This document shows, in pieces, positions 35,863-43,842 of a DNA stretch of 64,000 bases. This stretch comes from Marinicella rhabdoformis. Lineage in GTDB: Bacteria > Pseudomonadota > Gammaproteobacteria > Xanthomonadales > Marinicellaceae. Numbering within the stretch: the first letter of the stretch is position 1; each line of letters begins with the position of its first letter. Position numbers and translations under genes: made by a program. The notes beneath the pieces were generated by a model. It saw nothing but the letters and a program-made list of their open reading frames with translations, made no database searches and was not told the origin of the DNA. The stretch spans positions 310,001 through 374,000 of the forward strand of contig NZ_VTFS01000003.1 in the NCBI RefSeq assembly GCF_009671245.1. The letters are read 5' to 3'.

Positions 35863-37242
35863 ATGAGCATTCAATTACATAACACACTGACAGGAAAGAA
35901 AGAGCCTTTCCAACCGATCGACGAAAACCGTGTGACCATGTATTTGTGTGGACCCACAGTCTATAACTATGCCCACATTGGTAATGCAAGGCCAGCTGTT
36001 GTTTTCGACGTTTTAAACCGCTTGTTGCGTTTAAGCTACCCAAATGTCATCTTTGCGCGCAACATCACGGACATTGATGACAAAATCAACAACTACGCTA
36101 AAGAAACAGGCCGTACAATCAAAAGCATTTCAAGTGAATACGCCAAAGCCTATAACAATGACTTAAAAAGCTTGAATGTTCAAATGCCGGATGTGGAACC
36201 TTATGCCACGCACCATTTGGGCGAAATGATTGCCATGATTCAAACCCTGATCGAAAAAGGCCATGCCTATGAAGCTGAAGGTCATGTGCTTTTTAACGTC
36301 AATTCATATGATGACTATGGTAAATTATCTAAAAGAAATTTAGATGACTTGCAAGCTGGCGCTCGAATAGAAGTTGCAAGTTACAAGAAAAATCCAGGTG
36401 ATTTTGTATTATGGAAACCTTCTGATGACACCTTACCCGGCTGGAACAGTCCTTGGGGACGTGGCCGTCCCGGCTGGCATATTGAATGTTCTGCCATGGC
36501 CGCCAAACATCTAGGTAAAACCATAGACATCCATTGCGGCGGCAAGGATTTGGTTTTTCCTCATCATGAGAATGAAGTGGCCCAAAGCTGCTGCGCCAAT
36601 GACACCCAAAACTTTGCCAATTACTGGGTACACAATGGTTTCATCACCATGAGCGACCAAAAAATGTCTAAATCATTGGGCAACATTGCTTTGATTAAAG
36701 ATGTGGTGGCCGAAAATAACGGTGAAGTGGTGCGCTGGCTGCTCTTAAGTGCGCATTACAGACAGTCTGTAGATTTTTCGCAAGCCTCCTTGGAACAGGC
36801 TCAAAAAACATTGAATCGCATCTATACCACACTGCGGGACAACCAACACATTGAAGCTCAGGCTGATGCAGCTATTGATATTGAATTATTAGCGGCATTG
36901 AAAGATGATTTAAATACACCGATGGCTTTTGCGCGCATCAATGCCTTAGCCAAACAACTGGCCAACGCAGAAACAGATCAAGATAAAGCTAACATCAAGG
37001 GTTGTCTGATGGCCAGTGCAGAATTGTTAGGTATATTCCATATGCCTGTCGATGAATGGTTTGCACAAGAACAAGATGTAGATGATGAGTTGAAGCAAAA
37101 AGTAGAACAACTCATCATTGACCGCAAACAAGCCAGAGCAGATAAAGATTGGGAGAGGTCTGATGCCATTCGCGATGAAATTGATGCACTGGGAGTTATA
37201 CTTGAAGACGCTAAAGATGGCACACGTTGGAGTTTAAAATGA
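35863..37242 (+). CDS. cysS: Cysteinyl-tRNA synthetase
   Basis: 459 aa. The start is ATG 35863 (MSIQLHNTLTGKKEPF); a TTG two codons upstream also lies in frame. Motifs are MYLCGPTVYNYAHIGNARPA (zinc Cys and HIGH-like HIGN) and KMSKSLGN. Other zinc ligands are in WHIECSAMAAKHLG and FPHHENEVAQS. It overlaps sufE by four bases (ATGA), linking cysteine charging to cysteine sulfur handling. It is divergent from the chorismatase gene with a short shared promoter region. Confidence 0.95.
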   Translation: MSIQLHNTLTGKKEPFQPIDENRVTMYLCGPTVYNYAHIGNARPAVVFDVLNRLLRLSYPNVIFARNITDIDDKINNYAKETGRTIKSISSEYAKAYNNDLKSLNVQMPDVEPYATHHLGEMIAMIQTLIEKGHAYEAEGHVLFNVNSYDDYGKLSKRNLDDLQAGARIEVASYKKNPGDFVLWKPSDDTLPGWNSPWGRGRPGWHIECSAMAAKHLGKTIDIHCGGKDLVFPHHENEVAQSCCANDTQNFANYWVHNGFITMSDQKMSKSLGNIALIKDVVAENNGEVVRWLLLSAHYRQSVDFSQASLEQAQKTLNRIYTTLRDNQHIEAQADAAIDIELLAALKDDLNTPMAFARINALAKQLANAETDQDKANIKGCLMASAELLGIFHMPVDEWFAQEQDVDDELKQKVEQLIIDRKQARADKDWERSDAIRDEIDALGVILEDAKDGTRWSLK

Positions 37243-37652
37243 GTCATTTAGACCAAACAAGCCAGGAAGAAGTGATCGAAACTTTTGACCTGTTCGATGA
37301 CTGGTTAGAAAAATACCAATACATCATAGATCTGGGCAAAAAATTACCTGCATTAGATGACATCCATAAAGTTGATAAAAACTTATTACAGGGCTGCCAG
37401 TCTAGGGTTTGGCTGGTTCATGAATTCAAAGACAACACGCTGACTTTTCATGCCAATTCTGATGCCGCCATTGTTTCTGGCTTGGTTTCATTGGTGCTGT
37501 CTATCTATTCAGGACACTCACCTCAAACAGTGATAAACACAGAACCTGAATTCATTGAAAAAATAGGATTGGCTTCTCATTTGTCTTCAACAAGAAGCAA
37601 CGGCTTGAATGCCATGATTGCCAAAATCAAACAAATAGCTCAGCAATATTGA
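37239..37652 (+). CDS. sufE: SufE-family sulfur acceptor for Fe-S cluster assembly
   Basis: 137 aa from ATG 37239, which overlaps the cysS stop as ATGA. The sulfur-accepting cysteine is in LLQGCQSRVWLV, and the C-terminal LASHLSSTRSNGLNAMIAKI is the typical SufE/CsdE signature. It accepts persulfide from a SufS/CsdA-type cysteine desulfurase and passes it on for iron-sulfur cluster building. No desulfurase gene is in the window. SufE and CsdE cannot be told apart here. Confidence 0.88.
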   Translation: MSHLDQTSQEEVIETFDLFDDWLEKYQYIIDLGKKLPALDDIHKVDKNLLQGCQSRVWLVHEFKDNTLTFHANSDAAIVSGLVSLVLSIYSGHSPQTVINTEPEFIEKIGLASHLSSTRSNGLNAMIAKIKQIAQQY

Positions 37653-37656
37653 CTGA

Positions 37657-37695
37657 ATGCGGCTGTGAGTATATGACCACAGCCGCATTATTTAT
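37657..37695 (+). terminator. cysS-sufE terminator
   Basis: ATGCGGCTGTG and CACAGCCGCAT pair perfectly over 11 bp around a 10-nt loop, followed by TATTTATC. It lies between convergent sufE and hpf and could serve both. Confidence 0.88.
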
Positions 37696-37710
37696 CATAA
37701 TTCAAATCAA

Positions 37711-38025
37711 TTAATACGAACGCCTTTTTTCTATTGTTTTATTCACTGTTCTTTGAATCCGCTCTGCAGCACCGTCTATTGCCTGATGAATATCTGAAGC
37801 ATGGTGCGTTACCGCAATAGGATGTAAACCACTGATGCGAGCCTCTATGGTACAACGCAAATCATCATCTCCGCCTTTGGGCCCATTTTCATCTGCCAAG
37901 TGGACTTCAATTCTAGTCACTTGATCTTTGTGGTGATTTAAAGTATTTCCCATTAAGTCTTCAACATATTGGGTTAACAACTCACCACCATTGATTCCAT
38001 GGTTTACATTGACTTGAATTTGCAT
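37711..38025 (-). CDS. hpf: Ribosome hibernation promoting factor (HPF/RaiA family)
   Basis: A 104-aa short-type HPF that binds the 30S decoding region in stationary phase and blocks translation. It has the beta-alpha-beta-beta-beta-alpha pattern with RIEVHLADENGPKGGDDD (an acidic/glycine loop), CTIEARISGLHPIAV and a basic C-terminus RIQRTVNKTIEKRRSY. GGAGAAG lies upstream of the ATG. It is a single gene, not attached to rpoN as in many gammaproteobacteria, and lies beside tRNA-Leu. Confidence 0.85.
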   Translation of the reverse strand: MQIQVNVNHGINGGELLTQYVEDLMGNTLNHHKDQVTRIEVHLADENGPKGGDDDLRCTIEARISGLHPIAVTHHASDIHQAIDGAAERIQRTVNKTIEKRRSY

Positions 38026-38121
38026 ATTTTCTTCTCCTGTTTAGCTTACTGTCAGATATAGAGCTGTGGTTGCTTTAACGAATTTCAAGCAAATTAAATC
38101 GAATAAAAGAAAAGAAAAAAC

Positions 38122-38149
38122 TTGCCAATAAAAAATATTCTTATATACT
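38122..38149 (+). promoter_or_regulatory. Predicted sigma-70 promoter of tRNA-Leu
   Basis: TTGCCA (38122-38127), a 16-nt AT-rich spacer, then TATACT (38144-38149), ending 13 nt before the mature tRNA 5' end. Confidence 0.65.
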
Positions 38150-38162
38150 GTGCAACCTCAGT

Positions 38163-38249
38163 GCCGGGGTGGCGGAATTGGTAGACGCGCCGGATTCAAA
38201 ATCCGGTTTCTTTACGGAAGTGCGAGTTCGATTCTCGCCCTCGGCACCA
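38163..38249 (+). tRNA. tRNA-Leu (anticodon CAA)
   Basis: 87 nt with encoded CCA (38247-38249). The acceptor stem is GCCGGGG with CCTCGGC and the discriminator is A. The anticodon stem CCGGA/TCCGG encloses the loop TTCAAAA, giving anticodon CAA for UUG codons. A long variable arm (class II) and a T-arm GCGAG-TTCGATT-CTCGC are present. Confidence 0.96.
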
Positions 38250-38414
38250 TTAAATTTTACCAAATTTCAAACTTTCTGAAATTTAAAAATTTAAACCCTT
38301 CAAATTAAAAATCCAAATGACGCCCCCCTCTTAAAGATAAACAATCAACTTTAGTTTTATTACTCTAATGGTTTTGTAAATAATTGCACCCACTATTTCC
38401 AAAAAAAACAAACC

Positions 38415-38579
38415 ATGAACATTTTTAATAACAACATGAAGCCAGGCACACACGATGACCATTTGACAGTTTATGAAAGTCTTGAAGCGTTGGCGCCTTA
38501 TCCCAAAACAAAAGGGCAGCATTCATCAAAATCACTTTTTCATAGGATTTTCAATCTATTCACCTTTAACAATCATTAA
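38415..38579 (+). CDS. Possible 54-aa small protein downstream of tRNA-Leu
   Basis: ATG 38415 to TAA 38579. The product is hydrophilic (PGTHDDHLTVYESLEALAPY) and ends in a short amphipathic stretch LFHRIFNLFTFNNH. No clear Shine-Dalgarno is present and no family is recognised. The composition looks coding-like, but the support is thin. The stretch 38250-38414 before it has an 8-bp hairpin AAATTTCA/TGAAATTT (38262-38284), which may end the tRNA transcript, and nothing else I can name. Confidence 0.3.
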   Translation: MNIFNNNMKPGTHDDHLTVYESLEALAPYPKTKGQHSSKSLFHRIFNLFTFNNH

Positions 38580-38588
38580 AGGATTAAA

Positions 38589-38890
38589 TCAAAAAACAAA
38601 TTGTACTCGCAATTGCAACAATTTTGGTTGGTCTGAAACACCTCCTTTTTCTGCCTTTGAATCAATATAATTCAATGCCATTTTCCAGTCGCTGTTGACA
38701 TACCAATTCAAACCCAAAGTCCAATTGTCCATGGTTCCACCGACAACCTCATCATCATTCAAATCCATACTTGAATAATGCAAACCCAGCTCCCAAGCGC
38801 CACTTTTCCTTGAAGGCTTAACTGAACCAAAAAGCCCATAGTTTTGGTCATAATTTCGTGATTCACCGGTCAAGAAAAAGCTGCTGAGTA
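38589..38890 (-). pseudogene. 3' remnant of a porin gene (paralogue of 47449-48540)
   Basis: The last 95-100 codons of the porin are present with a normal stop (FFLTGESRNYDQNYG, GTMDNWTLGLNWY, the barrel-closing LQLRVQFVF). By eye it is about 80 % identical in DNA to the matching end of the intact porin at 47449-47750, with many synonymous changes. The homology stops abruptly near 38890; no signal peptide or upstream barrel exists. It therefore cannot make a porin. It lies in the same orientation as the intact gene, at the other end of the sigma/kinase/beta-helix cluster. Confidence 0.88.
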
Positions 38891-38956
38891 ATTGTTGCCA
38901 TTTTCAACCAAGCCAAAGACACTGGCAAAAACACACTAAAACTCAACAAACTACCA

Positions 38957-41194
38957 TCACTCAAAGCCATTTTTAAAAATGGGACATTCGGTGATTTGAT
39001 TGCTGGCACTGAACCAATTGCTGTTGTTATTTCCGCTTCCGGCGGCATGTGAGGCTGAGTTTCCAGAGAATGAGACGTCACAAAACTCAACTGTGGCCAA
39101 TGTATTTGGCATGCCTTGCTGACTGGCACCACCGTTACTGCTTTTATGTACCATAAATAAGGCACCACCCAATCCGCTGGCGCCACCTGTGGCCTGTGCC
39201 GCGTTGTTGTTGAAATCAGTGTTATTGATGGTTACATCACCGCTTCTGATAAACACAGCGCCACCCATACCGGCACCGTGCAAAGTGGCACCAAAACCAG
39301 GGTCGCTGTCTGATCCACCACCAAACCCACCATCACCTTTTGAGACAGAATCACCGCCGCCGCCACCAAATCCACCATCACCAGCTGAAGCGCCAATCGA
39401 ACCTCCTGCACCACCGCCGCCGCCAAAGAAACCATTGTCACCATCGCCACCAATTGAATTTGATGCATCACCACCTCGTCCAAAACTGCCATAAAAACCA
39501 CCATGTCCTCCAGTATTACCCGAAGCAGAGGCAAACAGGCCACCACCCCCATCATCACCATGACCAAACATACCACCACCACCTTCAAATAACAAGTGAT
39601 CTATACCACCTGAAGCAAGGGAGTCACTGAAGCTCAAATTATTGATGGCAACTTCTCCTGTATAAATAAACAAACTGCCTCCCATGCCTGCTCCGCCGGT
39701 AAAACCTCTACCACCTTGAGCCAAGCCATTGGTCATATCAAAATTTTGTAACACCACTTGCCCTGATTTAATGAACAATGGCCTGAATTGGTCGTTTCCA
39801 CTGATGGTTCTTCGGGTGCCATCGCTTTGAATGGTCACATTGGAATCAATCAGGCGTTTCATCACACCTGTTATGGTCACATCGGAGGCCAAGGTGATGA
39901 TGTCATCACCGGGTATGGCATTGGATGTTTTGATGGCCCAACTGAGGGTGTTTTCTGTGTCACCCAAGCCATTGTCAGATGAGACTGTGACCACTAAATT
40001 TTGTTGTACCGGGCACAGTTGTGTTAAGTCTTCAGCCACGCCACCCAAGTCAAACACATCATTGTCATCATCGGGAACACCTGATGAACCCGATGCAAAG
40101 TTGTTGGCAAATGTATTCTCGCAGCCAGTAACACTGGCGAGTTGTGCTGGCATGCCTTGATGATTACCGTTGCTGTTGGTGGTTGAATGCAACACAAAAA
40201 CACCACCGCCCAAACCTTTGGCCCCATTGGCCGCCAACGCAGAATTGTTATTGAAATATGAGTTGCTGATATGAACTTGACCCGTTCTTACGAATACCGC
40301 GCCTCCCATCCCTGCCGATGCACTGTAGGCAGCACCATAGCCAGGAATGCCGCTGTTACTGCCATAAGAGCCAGCATAAACCGCACCCGCTCCAAAACCG
40401 CCATTTCCAGCCACGTTATTACCAGTGGTGTCAGCACCGCCACCACCAAAACCACCATGTCCTGAAGGCCAGCCGCCACCGCCTCCAAAACCACCGTTCT
40501 CAGCTGGAACATTACCCGTGTAATCACCGCCAGTACCAAAATCCGGGGCTGTGTTTTGATAGTTACCATTCCCCCCATAACCACCATAGTTACCACTGCC
40601 CGAAGCAAACAAACCACCTCCGCTGTAATCACCGGCATGACCCAACATGCCGCCGCCACCTCGTGTGTATGTGCCGGATAAATCATCACCACCACGAGTA
40701 ATGGAGGTATTAAAATCAACGTTGTTGATGCTGACATTACCGTCATAGATAAACAGCCCCCCTCCCATACCGGCTCCTGGAGCACCAACACCAGAATCCC
40801 CGCCTTTGGCCAGTCCATTATCAATGTTAATATCTTGCAGGGTGACCGTGCCTGATTTTATGAACAGGGGTCGGTGAGTTGCATTGCCGTTAATATATCG
40901 GCGATTATTGCTGTCGGCACTTTGGATGGTCACATTTGAATCAATCAACCGTGTCATCACGCCATCTATAATGACATCCGTGTCTAAAATGATGGTGTCA
41001 TCCCCGGGTGTGGCATTGGCTTGTGCAATGGCCCAACTGAGGGTATTTGTCACATCACCTGTGCCATCATCATATTGCTCGCTCACGGTAAAATTTGCCG
41101 CCATCACCGAACAGGGCAGACACAAGGAGATGGCACTGGCCAAAAGATTTCTTTTTAATGTAGTTTGTTGTTTTTTCAATGGTTGCTGTTTCAT
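38957..41194 (-). CDS. Large secreted beta-helix, Gly-rich protein with internal duplication and IFKNGFE tail
   Basis: About 745 aa. An extended signal peptide (basic start, then LLASAISLCLPCSVMAANF) is followed by two tandem homologous halves, about 35-400 and 401-735. Each half opens with a TLSWAIxxxNAxPGDD block, then DSNVTIQS and RPLFIKSG, then a Gly-rich loop region (GGFGGGGG-type), then GMGGAVFxRxGxVxI and NNxFxNN repeats. This suggests a right-handed beta-helix with glycine-rich excursions. It ends CPIFKNGFE. ATG 41194 fits AAGGG upstream better than the GTG at 41203. It is 20 nt behind the related 833-aa gene, so co-transcribed. A surface or extracellular structural role is inferred. 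Confidence 0.8.
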   Translation of the reverse strand: MKQQPLKKQQTTLKRNLLASAISLCLPCSVMAANFTVSEQYDDGTGDVTNTLSWAIAQANATPGDDTIILDTDVIIDGVMTRLIDSNVTIQSADSNNRRYINGNATHRPLFIKSGTVTLQDINIDNGLAKGGDSGVGAPGAGMGGGLFIYDGNVSINNVDFNTSITRGGDDLSGTYTRGGGGMLGHAGDYSGGGLFASGSGNYGGYGGNGNYQNTAPDFGTGGDYTGNVPAENGGFGGGGGWPSGHGGFGGGGADTTGNNVAGNGGFGAGAVYAGSYGSNSGIPGYGAAYSASAGMGGAVFVRTGQVHISNSYFNNNSALAANGAKGLGGGVFVLHSTTNSNGNHQGMPAQLASVTGCENTFANNFASGSSGVPDDDNDVFDLGGVAEDLTQLCPVQQNLVVTVSSDNGLGDTENTLSWAIKTSNAIPGDDIITLASDVTITGVMKRLIDSNVTIQSDGTRRTISGNDQFRPLFIKSGQVVLQNFDMTNGLAQGGRGFTGGAGMGGSLFIYTGEVAINNLSFSDSLASGGIDHLLFEGGGGMFGHGDDGGGGLFASASGNTGGHGGFYGSFGRGGDASNSIGGDGDNGFFGGGGGAGGSIGASAGDGGFGGGGGDSVSKGDGGFGGGSDSDPGFGATLHGAGMGGAVFIRSGDVTINNTDFNNNAAQATGGASGLGGALFMVHKSSNGGASQQGMPNTLATVEFCDVSFSGNSASHAAGSGNNNSNWFSASNQITECPIFKNGFE

Positions 41195-41214
41195 CTTATT
41201 CACCCTTGTTTGTT

Positions 41215-43716
41215 TCAGTCATCAAAACTGTTTCTAAAAATTAAATCACCGGCTGCTCCAAATTCAAAAGCACCCACGTCACGTTGACCCACAGCAATGA
41301 ATTCACGCTGATCTATCGTTGTTGCGTTGTTGTCTCCCGCATCAATGGCGAAACTACCAGACATTAAGGCGTGAGTTAACACACATGAACCATCAGGCAG
41401 CGGTGTGGTACAGCCATTATCTGCAATGGTATCTATCAAGGAAGCATCCAACCCGCCTGAAATATCTGCTCCGGTGCAGTTGTGGTCATCTTGGTCAGAA
41501 TGGTTGTTATTGCCCATCATTTGCACTGGATTGAAAACATGGCAATCTGCTGAATTATCGGTTGCTGTGTTTTCACTGAACAGGTTATTGGTTATGCCAA
41601 TGATGGTGGAATCAAAGGCGGATATTCCCGCTCCGGTTGTGGCTTGATTATCAATAAAAGAACTGTTTTTGATGGCATTGACAGTTGAGGCAATACGTAT
41701 TGTTATACCTCCTCCAGCACCAATGGCGGTATTATTTGAAAATGTTGAGTTCTCTATCAAATCAACATCGCTTTCATTGATAAATAATGCTGCTCCATTC
41801 GTACCAGACACATTTCTCATAAAAGTAGTGCCTTTAATAGAGCCTAACTCACCTCGATACACATACAATGCACCACCGGCAATTAATGCTGTGTTTTCAA
41901 TAAACTGTACATTTTTAATCACAGAAATACTTCCGGTGTTATCAACCGCACCGCTAAAATTGGCGCTGTTCTCACTAAAAATGACATTCTCAACCCTTAA
42001 CTGACCCTTATTATTTATGGCACCACCAATCCTGGCGTCATTACATCCATTCAACAATAAAATGTTTTTTAAATCCAAATCACCTGTTGTTGAAACTTGC
42101 AACAGCCCAAACTCGTCAGCTGTTCGTGTCTCATCTAATTGACAATTTAAAAACCTTGCTCTTTGAATTTGATGCCCATTACCGTCTAATTTAATGGCAG
42201 AACTGATATAAAGTAATCCAGTGTCTGTTGTCACTTTTCTAACTAACTCGATGTCATCACCCAGCAAAACTTGATCCGTGGTATTGGCATTGAGATTGGC
42301 ACAGAAAATGGCATTGTTGAGGTTTTGCGCATTGAAAACTGTGGTGGAAAAAGCAGCAATGATACCCATGTTTATATTTGCGCATTGTTCTGCATCAGTT
42401 AACAACTCGAATGCTCCAATATCCCTGCTGCCGCTGCCAACTCCCAAACCTCTTTGACCACCACTGGTGGCGCCTGAGCCAGTGGCATCAATGGCTTGAG
42501 AATTCTGAGCAATGCTGACCGTTTGGACACAAGTTCCATCGGCCAGACCATTGTCACAACCATTATCAGTCAGAGTACTTACGGTCGCCGGGTCTAAATT
42601 GGGGCTAAGTAAACCCGGACAACCACCTGAACCGTTGTTTGATAAATTAAAGGTTCCGATTAAAAACCCTTCACAATCAGCGCCGCTTGTTACCGCTGTA
42701 TTCATGTGTAACAAGGAGTTTCTTAGGGTGATTGTGCCATCTTGCTCATTAAAGATTGCACCACCAGAGGTTGTTGCTGAATTGGTTGAAAATGTGCTGT
42801 TAGACAGTGAAAAAATTGTGCCACTGAAACGGTTGTACAGACCGGCACCATGGGTGGCGGTGTTGTCATAAAAGGTGTTGTTATTGAAATTATTAATGGT
42901 TCCCCAGTTATAAAGCCCGCCACCTTGACTGTTCGCAGTACCGATATTTCCACTGAATGTGGTGCTTTGTAATAGATTGGTCGTTCCATAATTAAGCAGA
43001 CCTACACCAAATTGTGAAGTATTGTTATCGATGCTGTTGTTAATCATGTTGATGATGGTTCCAGGGGATTGGTTTTGAATACCACCGCCGTCAAGTGTGG
43101 CCGTGTTATTACGGATGATACTGTTTTGGATATTTGTGATGGTTTTTTGATTTTGGATGCCACCACCTCGGTTGGCTGTGTTATCTCTAATGATGGTATT
43201 GATAACCGCCAAAGTTCCCAAATTCAACACCCCAGCACCGGCATTAGGAAAGCCGATTTCGGTGCCATCAATACAACCATGAGCCAATTGCACATGGTTC
43301 AGTTCCAAATCACCAGTAGCCAAAACCCTGATTAACCTGAACTCAGAAGCATCGAGTACATCATCTCGGTTACAAAACAATGTGTTATCTCGTTGAATGG
43401 TAAAGCCCTGGCCATCAAGAATGATTTCAGATCCAATTGAGATGAGCCCTGTGTTGCCATAACCATCGGCTTCATGAAATTGGGTCAGGGTGACATGCCC
43501 AGTCAGGCGGATGATGTCTTCCCCCACCTCACCAGCAGTACATTCATTTACAGATTCATTGCCATTGGCAGCAACAATGGCTTCATTAATTGAACAAACA
43601 CCATCAACAGCAGTAACCCCATTGGTCCCATCGACCACAATGGTGGCAGCTTGTGACAAGCCAATTCCAACCCAAACCATCAATACAATAAATTTAACTC
43701 TTGACCCAAAACGCAT
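41215..43716 (-). CDS. Large secreted right-handed beta-helix protein with internal duplication and IFRNSFDD tail
   Basis: 833 aa with a signal peptide (VKFIVLMVWVGIGLSQA). There are two homologous halves (about 22-440 and 445-820). Each has an entry block (CSINEAIVAANGNES in the first), an LDGxGxxIQR segment, LxHxxLxHGC-like strands and many NNTATxxGGG-type helix coils, then CVxTxxxxxxSxAIDAxG and GxRDIGAFEL/RDVGAFEF. This is the CSLREA/choice-of-anchor beta-helix style. The protein ends GDLIFRNSFDD, a variant of the GFE tail. AGAGGTG precedes the ATG. It is the first of the pair of secreted genes and lies 126 nt behind kinase B on the same strand. Confidence 0.82.
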   Translation of the reverse strand: MRFGSRVKFIVLMVWVGIGLSQAATIVVDGTNGVTAVDGVCSINEAIVAANGNESVNECTAGEVGEDIIRLTGHVTLTQFHEADGYGNTGLISIGSEIILDGQGFTIQRDNTLFCNRDDVLDASEFRLIRVLATGDLELNHVQLAHGCIDGTEIGFPNAGAGVLNLGTLAVINTIIRDNTANRGGGIQNQKTITNIQNSIIRNNTATLDGGGIQNQSPGTIINMINNSIDNNTSQFGVGLLNYGTTNLLQSTTFSGNIGTANSQGGGLYNWGTINNFNNNTFYDNTATHGAGLYNRFSGTIFSLSNSTFSTNSATTSGGAIFNEQDGTITLRNSLLHMNTAVTSGADCEGFLIGTFNLSNNGSGGCPGLLSPNLDPATVSTLTDNGCDNGLADGTCVQTVSIAQNSQAIDATGSGATSGGQRGLGVGSGSRDIGAFELLTDAEQCANINMGIIAAFSTTVFNAQNLNNAIFCANLNANTTDQVLLGDDIELVRKVTTDTGLLYISSAIKLDGNGHQIQRARFLNCQLDETRTADEFGLLQVSTTGDLDLKNILLLNGCNDARIGGAINNKGQLRVENVIFSENSANFSGAVDNTGSISVIKNVQFIENTALIAGGALYVYRGELGSIKGTTFMRNVSGTNGAALFINESDVDLIENSTFSNNTAIGAGGGITIRIASTVNAIKNSSFIDNQATTGAGISAFDSTIIGITNNLFSENTATDNSADCHVFNPVQMMGNNNHSDQDDHNCTGADISGGLDASLIDTIADNGCTTPLPDGSCVLTHALMSGSFAIDAGDNNATTIDQREFIAVGQRDVGAFEFGAAGDLIFRNSFDD

Positions 43717-43842
43717 ATAACACCTCTTAAAAAATCATGGGAATAAACTTTCCTTAACCATTCAAAGCGAGATATTGATCTTCAAGTGTCAAAATATTTT
43801 TATTTATTGAAGGCTATTTTGAAACGGTATTTTTAGGTTGTA

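Noticed and set aside
35707-35874. The N-terminal 56 codons of the chorismatase frame
   Set aside because: They overlap the divergent cysS start and its promoter and do not match the family N-terminus; a shorter start is more likely.
38163-38890. tRNA-Leu as an integration site of a genomic island
   Set aside because: No integrase gene and no copy of the tRNA 3' end were found near 47 kb; the flanking repeats are porin sequence, so homologous recombination explains the layout better.
39189-40824. Several long ORFs rich in Pro, His or Met opposite and within the Gly-rich beta-helix gene
   Set aside because: They are frame shadows of glycine codon repeats (GGN read in other frames), without start signals.
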